From: Vibrio toranzoniae | Lineage (GTDB): Bacteria > Pseudomonadota > Gammaproteobacteria > Enterobacterales > Vibrionaceae | DNA length: 64,000 nucleotides | Reading direction: 5' to 3' | Assembly: GCF_024347655.1 (NCBI RefSeq) | Contig: NZ_AP025514.1 | Location: forward strand, 3,100,001-3,164,000 | Part shown: piece by piece, positions 25,835 through 34,650 of the stretch | How positions within the stretch are numbered: the first letter of the stretch is position 1 | How the letters are laid out: every line of letters begins with the position of its first letter | The notes under the pieces: generated by a model | The model's database searches: none | Told to the model about the DNA's origin: nothing | Seen by the model: only the letters and a program-made list of their open reading frames with translations | Program-made: the position numbers and the translations under genes

Positions 25835-27211
25835 ATGAAGATCATTATCCTAGGTGCTGGACAAGTTGGCGGTACCCTTGCTGAAAACCTAGTTGGCGAA
25901 AACAACGACATCACCATTGTCGATCGTAACGCTAACCGACTACGTGAACTTCAGGATAAATACGACCTTCGGGTTGTAAACGGTTATGCCAGCCACCCAA
26001 GAACATTACGTGAAGCGGGTGCGCAAGATGCCGACATGTTGGTTGCGGTGACCAACATGGATGAAACCAACATGGCAGCATGTCAGGTTGCCTTCTCTCT
26101 TTTCAACACGCCAAATCGTATTGCCCGTATCCGCTCTCCACAATATTTAGAAGAAAAAGAAGCACTCTTCAAATCAGGAGCCATTCCGGTCGATCACTTA
26201 ATTGCCCCTGAAGAACTGGTCACCAGCTACATTGAGCGTTTAATTCAATACCCAGGTGCACTGCAAGTGGTGAGCTTTGCAGAGCAGAAGGTGAGCCTAG
26301 TGGCGGTAAAAGCTTACTACGGTGGCCCACTGGTCGGTAATGCACTTTCTGCTTTACGTGAGCACATGCCGCACATCGATACTCGTGTTGCCGCTATTTT
26401 CCGTCAAGGTCGCCCTATTCGCCCACAAGGCACCACCATCATCGAAGCCGATGATGAAGTTTTCTTCGTCGCGGCAAGTAATCATATTCGCTCAGTAATG
26501 AGTGAACTACAGCGCCTAGAAAAGCCTTACCGCCGCATCATGATTGTCGGTGGTGGTAACATTGGCGCAAGTTTGGCAAAACGCCTTGAGCAAAGCTACA
26601 GCATCAAACTGATAGAACGCAGTCCCACACGAGCGGAGAAGCTATCTGAAGAATTAGAAAACACCATTGTATTCTGTGGTGATGCAGCAGACCAAGAACT
26701 ACTGACAGAAGAAAACATCGATCAAGTGGATGTGTTCATAGCCCTAACCAATGAAGACGAAACCAACATCATGTCCGCGATGTTGGCCAAGCGCATGGGC
26801 GCCAAGAAAGTAATGGTACTGATTCAGCGTGGTGCTTACGTCGACCTTGTTCAGGGTGGTGTGATTGATATTGCTATCTCTCCACAACAAGCGACCATTT
26901 CTGCACTGCTTACTCACGTTCGTCGTGCTGATATTGTAAACGTATCCTCTCTACGTCGCGGCGCTGCTGAAGCTATCGAAGCCATTGCTCACGGTGACGA
27001 AACCACATCTAAAGTGGTTGGCCGAGCGATTGGCGATATCAAACTACCACCAGGTACCACCATTGGTGCGATTGTTCGCGGAGAAGAGGTACTTATCGCG
27101 CACGATAGAACCGTCATCGAACAAGATGACCACGTAGTAATGTTCCTAGTCGACAAGAAGTACGTGCCTGATGTTGAGTCTCTTTTCCAACCAAGTCCTT
27201 TCTTCTTGTAA
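25835..27211 (+). CDS. trkA: Trk potassium uptake regulatory protein TrkA
   Basis: Peripheral cytoplasmic NAD/ATP-binding regulator that gates the TrkH potassium channel. The 458 residues are a tandem of two RCK units: [16 protein letters not shown] near residue 4 and [17 protein letters not shown] near 235 are the two nucleotide-binding loops, each followed by an RCK-C domain. AGAAAGGCT precedes the ATG. trkH follows after 94 bases, so the pair forms a complete Trk system. Confidence 0.97.
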   Translation: MKIIILGAGQVGGTLAENLVGENNDITIVDRNANRLRELQDKYDLRVVNGYASHPRTLREAGAQDADMLVAVTNMDETNMAACQVAFSLFNTPNRIARIRSPQYLEEKEALFKSGAIPVDHLIAPEELVTSYIERLIQYPGALQVVSFAEQKVSLVAVKAYYGGPLVGNALSALREHMPHIDTRVAAIFRQGRPIRPQGTTIIEADDEVFFVAASNHIRSVMSELQRLEKPYRRIMIVGGGNIGASLAKRLEQSYSIKLIERSPTRAEKLSEELENTIVFCGDAADQELLTEENIDQVDVFIALTNEDETNIMSAMLAKRMGAKKVMVLIQRGAYVDLVQGGVIDIAISPQQATISALLTHVRRADIVNVSSLRRGAAEAIEAIAHGDETTSKVVGRAIGDIKLPPGTTIGAIVRGEEVLIAHDRTVIEQDDHVVMFLVDKKYVPDVESLFQPSPFFL

Positions 27212-27260
27212 CCTTGTTGTGGACTCATTCTCATGAGAACCGCGCTCTGGCATAAAGCGG

Positions 27261-27316
27261 TGATCTATTAAAGTTATGGTCTATTAAACTATGGTCTATT
27301 AAGCTATGGTCAACTT
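27261..27316 (+). repeat. 15-base tandem repeats running into the trkH start
   Basis: The unit TATGGTCTATTAAAC occurs at 27275-27289 and, with one change, at 27290-27304. A degenerate copy precedes them (27261-27274) and the trkH start TATGGTCAACT continues the series at 27305. Each full unit holds ATG-GTC-TAT-TAA, a three-codon ORF in frame with trkH, and no Shine-Dalgarno sequence lies between them and the trkH ATG. Confidence 0.9.
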
Positions 27317-28751
27317 TCGTCCAATATTATTAGTGATAGGGTTAGTATTATCAAAGCTCGCCCTTTTCATGTACATCCCCACATTGGTTGCCTTTTTTAC
27401 TGGCACCGGTGGTTTTCTCGAGTTTGGTCAATCAGTAGTGATCACGCACATCGTAGCGTTCATCTGCTTGAGTTTAGGCCGTTCCGCTAAGTTCCGACTT
27501 GGGGTGCGGGACATGTTTTTGATCACCTCACTGGTCTGGACCATTGCCAGCGCCTTCGCTGCACTGCCTTTTGTATTCATTAACCACATCAGCTTCACCG
27601 ACGCCTACTTTGAGACCATGTCGGGTATCACCACGACAGGCTCAACCGTATTAAGCGGCTTAGACAGCATGGCACCAAGCATTCTATTGTGGCGTTCAAT
27701 ACTGCAATGGTTAGGTGGCATCGGCTTCATCGTTATGGCGGTAGCGGTTCTACCAATGCTCAATGTCGGTGGTATGCGTCTGTTCCAAACCGAATCATCT
27801 GATTGGTCAGATAAAAGTAGCCCACGAGCAAAAACGGTCGCCAAGAATATCGTGGTGGTTTATCTGGTGTTAACAGGCTTGTGCTTAGTGAGCTACTTGT
27901 TTGCTGGCATGAGCGTCTTTGATGCCATCAATCACGCTTTCACAACGCTCTCGACGGGGGGGTACTCAACCTCAGACGGCTCAATGAATCACTTCTCGAA
28001 CAGCGCACATTGGGTCGGAACTGCGTTCATGTTCCTTGGCGGCCTGCCGTTCTTACTGTTTGTCAGTGCACTTCGCGGCCGAAAGCTCTCACTACTCTAC
28101 AAAGACGCGCAAGTCAGAGGTTTCACTTACCTATTCTTAGTCACCAGTGCGGTGATCTCCACATGGTTGGTGATGAGAGATGGATATAGCGTGGTGGATG
28201 CTCTGCGTGTCTCAATGTTCAACATCGTGTCAGTCGTCACCACAACTGGATTTGGCTTAGAAGACTTCACCGCATGGGGCGCACTACCAACCACTTTATT
28301 TGCCTTCCTGATGATGGCGGGTGCTTGTTCAGGCTCAACCTCAGGTGGTATTAAAATCTTCCGCTTCCAGATCGCGATGACTATGCTTCACAAACAAATG
28401 ATGAAGCTGATTCATCCGTCAGGGGTATTTGTTCAACGCTACAACCAACGCCCAGTCAGTGACGACATCGTTCGTTCTTTAGTGGCATTTGGTTTAATGT
28501 TTTTTATTACAATTATCTTAATCGCTGGTGGTTTGAGTGCGATGGGATTAGACCCAATCACCAGTATCTCAGGCGCTATTACTGCGGTTGCTAACGTTGG
28601 CCCGGGCATGGGTAGCGTAATTGGCCCGACAGGTAATTTTGCTCCACTGCCAGACGCCGCTAAGTGGCTATTAAGTTTTGGTATGTTAATGGGTAGACTT
28701 GAGATACTCACGCTGATCGTTCTATTCTTCCCTGCCTTCTGGCGACGCTAA
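27306..28751 (+). CDS. trkH: Trk potassium transporter membrane subunit TrkH
   Basis: Inner-membrane potassium channel-like transporter working with TrkA. The 481 residues are mostly hydrophobic and contain the four pore-loop filter segments typical of TrkH: MSGITTTGSTVL, FTTLSTGGYST, VSVVTTTGFG and ANVGPGMG. I use the ATG at 27306 since the product then begins with the first membrane segment (MVNFRPILLVIGL). That ATG lacks a clear ribosome site and lies at the end of a tandem repeat with two in-frame minicistrons. Confidence 0.95.
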   Translation: MVNFRPILLVIGLVLSKLALFMYIPTLVAFFTGTGGFLEFGQSVVITHIVAFICLSLGRSAKFRLGVRDMFLITSLVWTIASAFAALPFVFINHISFTDAYFETMSGITTTGSTVLSGLDSMAPSILLWRSILQWLGGIGFIVMAVAVLPMLNVGGMRLFQTESSDWSDKSSPRAKTVAKNIVVVYLVLTGLCLVSYLFAGMSVFDAINHAFTTLSTGGYSTSDGSMNHFSNSAHWVGTAFMFLGGLPFLLFVSALRGRKLSLLYKDAQVRGFTYLFLVTSAVISTWLVMRDGYSVVDALRVSMFNIVSVVTTTGFGLEDFTAWGALPTTLFAFLMMAGACSGSTSGGIKIFRFQIAMTMLHKQMMKLIHPSGVFVQRYNQRPVSDDIVRSLVAFGLMFFITIILIAGGLSAMGLDPITSISGAITAVANVGPGMGSVIGPTGNFAPLPDAAKWLLSFGMLMGRLEILTLIVLFFPAFWRR

Positions 28752-28777
28752 TTGCATGAATATTTAAGGAAACAGAG

Positions 28778-29368
28778 ATGAAATCATACGTACTTCTCGC
28801 TGGCACATTGCTCGCAAATTCAGTATTCGTAAGTGCTGCCTTTGCTGATCAAATGGTCACACTGCCTGATGGCAAACAAGTGTTACTCAAAGATGATTTT
28901 ACTTGGCAATATGTGGCACCGAAGCAAACGGAATCAGCAGCGACAACATCAGAGATCGCCATGCCCGTTGCAGCAGCACCTATCGTAGCCGTCCCGGTAG
29001 CGACGAATACGCGTGGCACAACGATTGTGGTTAATAGTAAAAAGCCAAGCTTACAGCTATCTCAATCAGGAGTGGATGTTGTACTGGGTGCAAGTCGCTA
29101 TGAAGATGGTGAGCTTATCATTCCAACAGCCATCACCAACCAAGGCACTCAAGCTATCATTTTGGTATCACTTAACATCAGCGTATTTACTGTAAAAGGT
29201 GAGTTATTGGCAGAAGAAGAAGTTGCAGTGTGGAAATCAATCAAACGAATGGCCGACACATATTTGCGACCAAAGACAGGTGAAGAAGGCAAGCTAATCA
29301 AGCTCGACTTAGAGCAACACCCCGAATATCAGATCAAAGCTGAAATTACTGAAGTACTGGCTCGCTAA
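28778..29368 (+). CDS. exported DUF3157 family protein
   Basis: Protein of 196 residues with a signal peptide ([23 protein letters not shown]). After it come [22 protein letters not shown], a low-complexity Ala/Val/Pro linker (about 50-85) and a beta-rich C-terminal part. I assign DUF3157 from the N-terminal motif; function is unknown. A periplasmic location is inferred. It follows trkH by 26 bases with AAGGAAA upstream and is probably cotranscribed. It converges on, and overlaps by 4 bases, the hemolysin III gene. Confidence 0.75.
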   Translation: MKSYVLLAGTLLANSVFVSAAFADQMVTLPDGKQVLLKDDFTWQYVAPKQTESAATTSEIAMPVAAAPIVAVPVATNTRGTTIVVNSKKPSLQLSQSGVDVVLGASRYEDGELIIPTAITNQGTQAIILVSLNISVFTVKGELLAEEEVAVWKSIKRMADTYLRPKTGEEGKLIKLDLEQHPEYQIKAEITEVLAR

Positions 29369-30018
29369 ACCGGAGTCACGTACAAATAGATAGCGAAGAA
29401 ATGGCAAGCGCAACCCGCCAATACAAACAAGTGCCAAATGGCATGGTTGTAAGGGATGCGTTTGGCCACATAGAAAATCACGCCCAGCGAATAAATCACA
29501 CCACCGAGCGCTAATAGCACCAAACCACCCATCTCGATATTCATCGCCAGTTGATAGACCACAACCAATGACAACCAACCCATCGCCAAGTAAGTCATCA
29601 ATGAAAAACGCTTAAATCGGTAGACGAAGGCAATCTTCATAATGATGCCCACCAGCGCGATACCCCAAATAACAGCCATCAACCCCATTGCTAAAGGTGT
29701 TCTCAAGCTCACCAATAAAAATGGCGTGTAACTACCCGCGATCAGCAAGTAGATCGCACAGTGATCGAGAGTTTTCAGCAGGCGCTTAGTCTTTTCTGTG
29801 GTGATCGAGTGATAAAGCGTGGAAGCGAGAAAGAGAAGGAGAATACTGCTGCCATATACCGCCATGCTCGCAATAGTCAGCATATCGGCTTGATGATCAA
29901 GTGCACGAATCAGTAACAGGATTAAACCAACCACACCGAGCACAACCCCCAAGCCATGGGTTATTGCATTGGCACGTTCTTCGATGTCACAGTATTCGCT
30001 CACCGATGATGCAGACAT
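29365..30018 (-). CDS. hemolysin III/YqfA family membrane protein (PAQR)
   Basis: Seven-helix inner-membrane protein of 217 residues related to E. coli YqfA (TrhA) and the PAQR superfamily. Signatures are [20 protein letters not shown] at the start, [25 protein letters not shown] and the C-terminal [23 protein letters not shown]; the conserved His/Asp/Ser residues of the PAQR metal site are present. The name hemolysin is historical; a link to membrane lipid balance is suggested by family work. A FabR-like palindrome overlaps its probable promoter. Confidence 0.9.
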   Translation of the reverse strand: MSASSVSEYCDIEERANAITHGLGVVLGVVGLILLLIRALDHQADMLTIASMAVYGSSILLLFLASTLYHSITTEKTKRLLKTLDHCAIYLLIAGSYTPFLLVSLRTPLAMGLMAVIWGIALVGIIMKIAFVYRFKRFSLMTYLAMGWLSLVVVYQLAMNIEMGGLVLLALGGVIYSLGVIFYVAKRIPYNHAIWHLFVLAGCACHFFAIYLYVTPV

Positions 30019-30052
30019 GACTATCCTACTAGAGTAAATGATCGATTTGCCT

Positions 30053-30079
30053 AGTATTGCACATTAAGCTTACACGTGT
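30053..30079 (-). promoter_or_regulatory. candidate promoter of the YqfA-like gene
   Basis: On the minus strand TTACAC (30074-30079) and AATACT (30051-30056 region) can be placed 17 bases apart. The -35 falls inside the palindromic operator, which suits repression. Hexamer matches are moderate. Confidence 0.4.
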
Positions 30080-30088
30080 AAGCTTAAT
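30063..30088. promoter_or_regulatory. 26-base perfect palindrome, probable FabR operator
   Basis: Each half is ATTAAGCTTACAC (or its complement), centred on ACACGTGT, without mismatch over 26 bases. The core resembles the E. coli FabR (YijC) operator family, with GTACACGTGT-type centres upstream of fabA, fabB and yqfA. The downstream gene here is the yqfA-type gene, 45 bases away. FabR control is inferred from this double match. Confidence 0.75.
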
Positions 30089-30150
30089 TTTTTATGACAT
30101 CGATGACGCCTAAACTGTGTGATGACGCTAAAATCTCTAAAGCGAAAGAG

Positions 30151-30942
30151 CTAAGAAGTGTTTTCTAAATACTCAATCACCATCTTACCAGCGTCCTCTG
30201 GAGAGGTATCCAATGGCACACTCAATTGACGCTGTAGCTGACCAACCCCTAATAAACTCGCCAACATCCCTTTTGCACCATCTCGATTGCGGTCTATCTC
30301 AAACCACAAACTAAGTTCTGTCTCATCACGATGGGCAACAACCTCTAATTCACGCCAACGGCCATGGTAAGGGCCAGTCGTCGGAACAAACTCGAATTCT
30401 TGTACAAACGGCAGTTCAAAACCCTCCACCGCTTCACATTCAACTTGGCGAATACGTAGTCCTTGGGCTTCAAGTTCATTAAAAATACCATCAAGTAGCG
30501 CATCAGGGCGAACCGTTAGAGTATCCTTATCCGATGGGTCAATCGCCATCGCAATGTCTAACCCGGTTTCAAGCCACACCTTGGAATCACCAATAGTGAC
30601 GGGTGTATTAAGCGGGACATAAAACTCACACTCAAAATTACGGGTCTCGCCCGGTTGAATAACAAAGGCATACGGCAGGCTCCATTTGGCCAACGAGTAT
30701 GTCTGGTGCATTCGGCGTGTTTGACCGCCCTCTTGCTTTTGCGAGTTCATGGCAACTTCTGTGACGTAACGGCAGCACAGGTTGAGATCAATGTTGTCTA
30801 TCTCTTGTGGCTGAGCGCCACCATACACATACACAATAATGCTCGCCTTTTGCCCTGGATAAAGCACTTCTTGCTGCAATACAGAATCGACCTTGGCAGA
30901 CCCAATACCAAAACTTGCGAACGTTTTCTTTAAGAACGACAT
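30151..30942 (-). CDS. Spo0M-like arrestin-fold protein
   Basis: Protein of 263 residues related to Bacillus Spo0M: MSFLKKTFASFGIGSAKVDSVL, YPGQKASIIVYVYGG and FECEFYVPLNTPVTIGDSKVWLETGLDIAMAID are family features, and the fold is arrestin-like. Its role in non-sporulating bacteria is unknown; no signal peptide is visible, so it should be cytoplasmic. I chose the ATG at 30942, 6 bases after GGAGG; a GTG at 30948 would overlap that ribosome site. Confidence 0.85.
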   Translation of the reverse strand: MSFLKKTFASFGIGSAKVDSVLQQEVLYPGQKASIIVYVYGGAQPQEIDNIDLNLCCRYVTEVAMNSQKQEGGQTRRMHQTYSLAKWSLPYAFVIQPGETRNFECEFYVPLNTPVTIGDSKVWLETGLDIAMAIDPSDKDTLTVRPDALLDGIFNELEAQGLRIRQVECEAVEGFELPFVQEFEFVPTTGPYHGRWRELEVVAHRDETELSLWFEIDRNRDGAKGMLASLLGVGQLQRQLSVPLDTSPEDAGKMVIEYLENTS

Positions 30943-31081
30943 ATGCACCTCCTTTAAAACATCATCTTAAGCCTGAAAGAGGTTCAAACTCAAATATACT
31001 GTTCACACTATTTTAGCTCTAATATTGTCTATTTATCACACAGGCGTCGATCGATAACTTAGATAGTGATAGTCTAGGCTC

Positions 31082-31099
31082 TGATATGCATGCATATCA
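31082..31099. promoter_or_regulatory. 18-base perfect palindrome at the start of a small ORF
   Basis: TGATATGCATGCATATCA is a perfect inverted repeat with no spacer, and it contains the ATG of the 43-codon ORF. It could be an operator or an RNA hairpin hiding the start. No factor is assigned. Confidence 0.55.
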
Positions 31100-31217
31100 T
31101 TATCCTGATTTATTATTCGGATTGGCGAAAGCCAGACGAGTGACGCTTCAAGCAATTGAGGCGGATCTCATGGTAAATCAGGCCATTAGATTGGCAATGG
31201 ATATGCCTGACCGTTAG
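31086..31217 (+). CDS. small ORF, 43 residues, unrecognised
   Basis: Short frame too small for usual gene calling, starting MHAYHYPDLLFGLAKARRV and ending LAMDMPDR. I do not recognise it. No signal peptide or membrane segment is seen; the middle is likely helical (TLQAIEADLMVNQAIRLAM). AGGCT lies 8-12 bases before the ATG, a weak ribosome site. A second small ORF follows after 8 bases and a strong terminator closes the pair, which argues for a real transcript. Whether the peptide is made is unproven. Confidence 0.4.
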   Translation: MHAYHYPDLLFGLAKARRVTLQAIEADLMVNQAIRLAMDMPDR

Positions 31218-31225
31218 GTAACTTA

Positions 31226-31393
31226 ATGCGCCCAACAGCTGTCAGGTTCTCGCAGACCAACCGCAGTGCGATGCGTCGTCGTAGTGGCTTTGCTGCTGCT
31301 CCAACGGCAAAAAAAATGGCTCCAGCAATGACTCTAGTTGAGAAGACTGCTTTATTAGCACCGACTACAACAAAAGTGATTAAAGCCGCTTAA
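31226..31393 (+). CDS. small basic Ala/Thr-rich ORF, 55 residues, unrecognised
   Basis: Begins MRPTAVRFSQTNRSAMRRR and ends APTTTKVIKAA. It is strongly basic in the first third and rich in Ala, Thr and Lys after that, with no Cys, Trp or Tyr. I do not recognise it. Its likely ribosome site (TAGGT) overlaps the stop codon of the preceding 43-codon ORF, a layout that would couple translation. A terminator begins 2 bases after its stop codon. It could alternatively be untranslated RNA. Confidence 0.45.
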   Translation: MRPTAVRFSQTNRSAMRRRSGFAAAPTAKKMAPAMTLVEKTALLAPTTTKVIKAA

Positions 31394-31395
31394 CT

Positions 31396-31425
31396 AAAAA
31401 GCGCAGTTTTTACTGCGCTTTTTCT
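31396..31425 (+). terminator. terminator of the small-ORF transcript
   Basis: AAAAAGCGCAGT (31396-31407) pairs with ACTGCGCTTTTT around TTT, and the T-run completes an intrinsic terminator. It directly follows the 55-codon ORF. Confidence 0.92.
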
Positions 31426-31524
31426 TGCCTCTTTCCCTTCTCGAAATGAGTTTACACATTGGTATTCCCGATTCAATTTGATACTTTACCCACAAATCAT
31501 TATAAATTTTGTGGGGAATAAAGT

Positions 31525-31788
31525 ATGAAGTGTCATCGCATTGAAGAGCTGCTTGAGCTAATGGAACCTGAGTGGCAAAAAGATCAGGAGCTTAACTTGC
31601 TAGAGTTCATAATTAAGCTATCAAAAGAAGCAGGCTACCAAGGCAAGCTTGAAGAACTGACGGATGATGTTCTTATCTACCACCTAAAAATGCGTAACAG
31701 CGAAAAAGATGAAATGATACCGGGTCTGAAAAAAGACCAAGAAGATGATTTCAAAACTGCCATCCTAAAAGCACGTGGCCTCCTTTAA
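31525..31788 (+). CDS. yihD: YihD family protein
   Basis: Small acidic cytoplasmic protein of 87 residues and unknown function. [47 protein letters not shown] and [14 protein letters not shown] align along its length with E. coli YihD. In E. coli it precedes srkA and dsbA; here ccoG is inserted between it and srkA. GGGGAATAAAGT precedes the ATG. A terminator follows. Confidence 0.92.
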   Translation: MKCHRIEELLELMEPEWQKDQELNLLEFIIKLSKEAGYQGKLEELTDDVLIYHLKMRNSEKDEMIPGLKKDQEDDFKTAILKARGLL

Positions 31789-31840
31789 TTATCTCTATTG
31801 CTTTAGTGTTATAACTACCTTACAGATAAAACACTCAATG

Positions 31841-31870
31841 AAAAAAGCGATCACTTGGCCGCTTTTTTAT
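31841..31870 (+). terminator. terminator of yihD
   Basis: AAAAAAGCG (31841-31849) pairs with CGCTTTTTT (31860-31868) around a 10-base loop; the T-run forms the distal arm. It lies 52 bases after the yihD stop. Confidence 0.75.
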
Positions 31871-31921
31871 TTCTGTTCGCTATTTTTTCGTCACAACTGT
31901 TACGACTTTTGTTGTTAAAGG

Positions 31922-31935
31922 TTGATAGCGTTAAA
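31922..31935. promoter_or_regulatory. candidate FNR site upstream of ccoG
   Basis: TTGATAGCGTTAAA keeps 8 of the 10 fixed bases of the FNR consensus TTGATNNNNATCAA. Its centre is 41.5 bases upstream of the start predicted from the TATAAT at 31958, exactly where class II FNR activators bind. The half-site match on the right is imperfect. Confidence 0.5.
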
Positions 31936-31957
31936 GAAATGAGAACAAGATTGCCGC

Positions 31958-31963
31958 TATAAT
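31958..31963 (+). promoter_or_regulatory. -10 box of the ccoG promoter
   Basis: A perfect TATAAT lies 154 bases before the ccoG ATG, with no recognisable -35, as is usual for activator-dependent promoters. The 5' leader that follows holds a hairpin TACCCG/CGGGTA at 32074-32092 and no other feature I can name. Confidence 0.55.
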
Positions 31964-32116
31964 CGCCCCCATAAGAATCTTCTAAAATAATAAGAGTGAG
32001 TGTGATAACAACAAATGCACCAAACTCAATTTCTACAGGTTCTCTAAACCATACTTTAAAGTAATGTCGTCAATACCCGATTTAACCGGGTATACATGCC
32101 ACAAAAAGGATATTCC

Positions 32117-33535
32117 ATGAGTCAGGATAAAATCGATATCAAAGATGTGACTCCTAAAACCTTTAATCCAAAAACACATAAAGGTAATGGAGATCGATTT
32201 AACCCAAGTAACCGAATCTATGTGCGAGAAAGCAAAGGTAAATTCCAACAGTTGCGTCGTTACGGCGGTTGGTTCTTACTTTTACTTTTTACGCTTATCC
32301 CATGGATTTCATTTGGTGAACGACAAGCGATCTTGCTCGATATCGGCAGCCAACAGTTCAACTTCTTTGGCACTACGTTATACCCACAAGATCTCACCCT
32401 GCTCGCGATCCTCTTCATGATTGCTGCATTTGGTCTGTTCTTTATCACCACCTTTTTAGGCCGGGTTTGGTGTGGCTACCTTTGCCCTCAAACCGTGTGG
32501 ACCTTTATGTACATCTGGTTTGAAGAGAAACTCGAAGGGGCTGCCAATAAGCGAAGAAAACAAGATTCTGGCAAACTGACTATCAATTTAATTGTTAGAA
32601 AAACGGCTAAACACATAGCATGGTGGGCCATTGCCATTGCGACTGGTTTAACCTTTGTTGGCTACTTCATCCCTGTCAAAGAATTAGTGGCAGGCTTCTT
32701 TACCTTCAACTCGTCATTTTGGCCAGTATTTTGGGTACTGTTCTTTGCCGGGTGTACCTACGCCAACGCAGGTTGGATGCGCTCAATTGTGTGTCTGCAC
32801 ATGTGTCCTTATGCACGTTTCCAATCAGCCATGTTTGATAAAGATACTTTCATCGTAGGTTACGACACCGAGCGTGGCGAAAGCCGCGGTCCTCGTTCTC
32901 GTAAAGCCGATCCAAAAGAGCTTGGCCTTGGTGACTGTATTGACTGTAACCTGTGTGTTCAAGTGTGCCCGACAGGGATTGATATCCGTGACGGTCTGCA
33001 ATACGAGTGTATTAACTGTGGCGCGTGTATTGATGCCTGTGACCACACTATGGAACGTATGGGCTATGAAAAAGGCCTGATCAGCTACACCACAGAACAC
33101 AGGTTGGAAGGACACTCAACTAAAGTCATGCGCCCTAAGCTGCTAGGCTACGGAGCCATATTGATACTTATGCTGGGTTTGTTCTTTGCACAGATAGCGA
33201 GTGTTGACCCTGCCGGCTTAAGCGTTCTGCGAGATAGAAACCAGCTATTTAAAATCAATAGCCAAGGGCTTGTCGAAAATACTTACAACTTGAAAGTAAT
33301 CAACAAAACTCAGCAAGAGCAAGAGTACAAGCTCGATGTTAGCGGGCTACCAGACTCTATCTGGTACGGTAAACAAACCATTACCGTAGAGCCAGGTGAA
33401 GTTTTAAACCTTCCTATCAGCTTAGGCGTCGATCCAGAAAAACTGAGCTCACCAGTTTCGACAATTCAGTTTATACTCTCGGATAATGAAGAGTTTACGA
33501 TGGAAGTCGAAAGCCGCTTTATCAAGAAGCTCTGA
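32117..33535 (+). CDS. ccoG: cytochrome cbb3 oxidase accessory protein CcoG
   Basis: Membrane-bound iron-sulfur protein involved in cbb3-type oxidase assembly, linked to copper reduction. The 472 residues have several membrane segments, the conserved WCGYLCPQTVWTFMYIWFEE loop, and two ferredoxin-type 4Fe-4S motifs (CIDCNLCVQVCPTG and CINCGACIDACDHTM), followed by a C-terminal Ig-like domain of about 115 residues. The ATG at 32117 has AAGGA upstream; the frame open from 32096 lacks one. The usual ccoNOPQ neighbours are not in the window. Confidence 0.94.
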   Translation: MSQDKIDIKDVTPKTFNPKTHKGNGDRFNPSNRIYVRESKGKFQQLRRYGGWFLLLLFTLIPWISFGERQAILLDIGSQQFNFFGTTLYPQDLTLLAILFMIAAFGLFFITTFLGRVWCGYLCPQTVWTFMYIWFEEKLEGAANKRRKQDSGKLTINLIVRKTAKHIAWWAIAIATGLTFVGYFIPVKELVAGFFTFNSSFWPVFWVLFFAGCTYANAGWMRSIVCLHMCPYARFQSAMFDKDTFIVGYDTERGESRGPRSRKADPKELGLGDCIDCNLCVQVCPTGIDIRDGLQYECINCGACIDACDHTMERMGYEKGLISYTTEHRLEGHSTKVMRPKLLGYGAILILMLGLFFAQIASVDPAGLSVLRDRNQLFKINSQGLVENTYNLKVINKTQQEQEYKLDVSGLPDSIWYGKQTITVEPGEVLNLPISLGVDPEKLSSPVSTIQFILSDNEEFTMEVESRFIKKL

Positions 33536-33576
33536 TACCAGCCATCTAGTGCTTGGTATAACCCCCCAATAAATGG

Positions 33577-33603
33577 AAAAAGGCTCAGTAATGAGCCTTT
33601 TTT
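33577..33603 (+). terminator. terminator of ccoG, abutting srkA
   Basis: AAAAAGGCTC (33577-33586) pairs with GAGCCTTTTT (33593-33602) around AGTAAT. It ends 6 bases before the probable srkA start codon, leaving no room for a promoter in between. Confidence 0.88.
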
Positions 33604-33608
33604 ATTCT

Positions 33609-34595
33609 ATGACGATGCAAGCCTTTAACTTTGATAACCTGACTCCTGACTTCATGTGGTACGCACTGGAGAGCATCGGAGTTCGCGCTGAATCCGGGCT
33701 TCTCGCTCTCAACAGTTATGAAAACCGGGTATATCAATTCATCGATGAAGACCGTAAACGCTACGTGGTTAAATTTTATCGCCCGCAGCGCTGGAACACA
33801 GCACAGATCCAAGAAGAGCACGATTTCGCGTTAGAGCTGATCGAACAAGAGTTACCGGTTGCTCCACCTATGCGGATCAACGGCGCAACCTTACATGAAT
33901 ATCAAGGCTATCTATTTGCACTATTTGAAAGTGTCGGCGGCAGACAATATGAAGTCGACAATCTAGATCAATTGGAAGGCGTAGGACGTTTTCTTGGTCG
34001 TATTCATAAAGCGAGTGCCGGAAGAACATTCCAGCATCGTCCGACCATCAGCTTAGATGAGTATCTTTATCAGCCACGTAAGATTCTAGAGAACTCTCAG
34101 TTTATCCCAACGCACCTGGAGAACGCGTTCTTCAATGACGTCGATCTTCTAATTAAAGAGTTGGAGAGTCAATGGCCGAGCAATATTGAGAATATCCGTC
34201 TCCATGGTGACTGCCACCCAGGCAATATTCTGTGGCGTGACGGGCCAATGTTCGTCGATCTTGATGACGCACGAAACGGCCCTGCGATACAAGATCTGTG
34301 GATGCTGCTTAATGGTGATCGCCAAGATAAGCTGATGCAGCTGGATATTTTGTTAGAAAGTTATCAAGAGTTTTGCGATTTTAATACCTCACAACTGAAA
34401 CTAATCGAACCCCTGCGCGGTCTACGTATGGTGCATTACATGGCATGGTTGGCGAAACGATGGCACGATCCGGCGTTTCCTTTGGCCTTCCCGTGGTTTA
34501 ATGACCCGAAATATTGGGAGCAACAAGTACTTGCTTGTAAAGAGCAAATTGCTACCCTGCAAGAGCCACCACTTTCGTTAATGCCTCAGTGGTAA
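33609..34595 (+). CDS. srkA: stress response kinase SrkA (YihE)
   Basis: Choline-kinase-like Ser/Thr protein kinase that counters MazEF-linked cell death under stress in E. coli. Signatures are VVKFYRPQRWN (ATP-site lysine region), the catalytic loop RLHGDCHPGNILW and the metal-binding MFVDLDDARNGP. About 328 residues from the ATG at 33609. An ATG at 33573 is in frame but would translate the ccoG terminator hairpin. No clear ribosome site is seen. dsbA follows after 55 bases, as in E. coli. Confidence 0.93.
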   Translation: MTMQAFNFDNLTPDFMWYALESIGVRAESGLLALNSYENRVYQFIDEDRKRYVVKFYRPQRWNTAQIQEEHDFALELIEQELPVAPPMRINGATLHEYQGYLFALFESVGGRQYEVDNLDQLEGVGRFLGRIHKASAGRTFQHRPTISLDEYLYQPRKILENSQFIPTHLENAFFNDVDLLIKELESQWPSNIENIRLHGDCHPGNILWRDGPMFVDLDDARNGPAIQDLWMLLNGDRQDKLMQLDILLESYQEFCDFNTSQLKLIEPLRGLRMVHYMAWLAKRWHDPAFPLAFPWFNDPKYWEQQVLACKEQIATLQEPPLSLMPQW

Positions 34596-34650
34596 CCGCA
34601 ATCGCAACATACAACTAGATAAAAATTCAAACATAATGGAGATTGGATAA

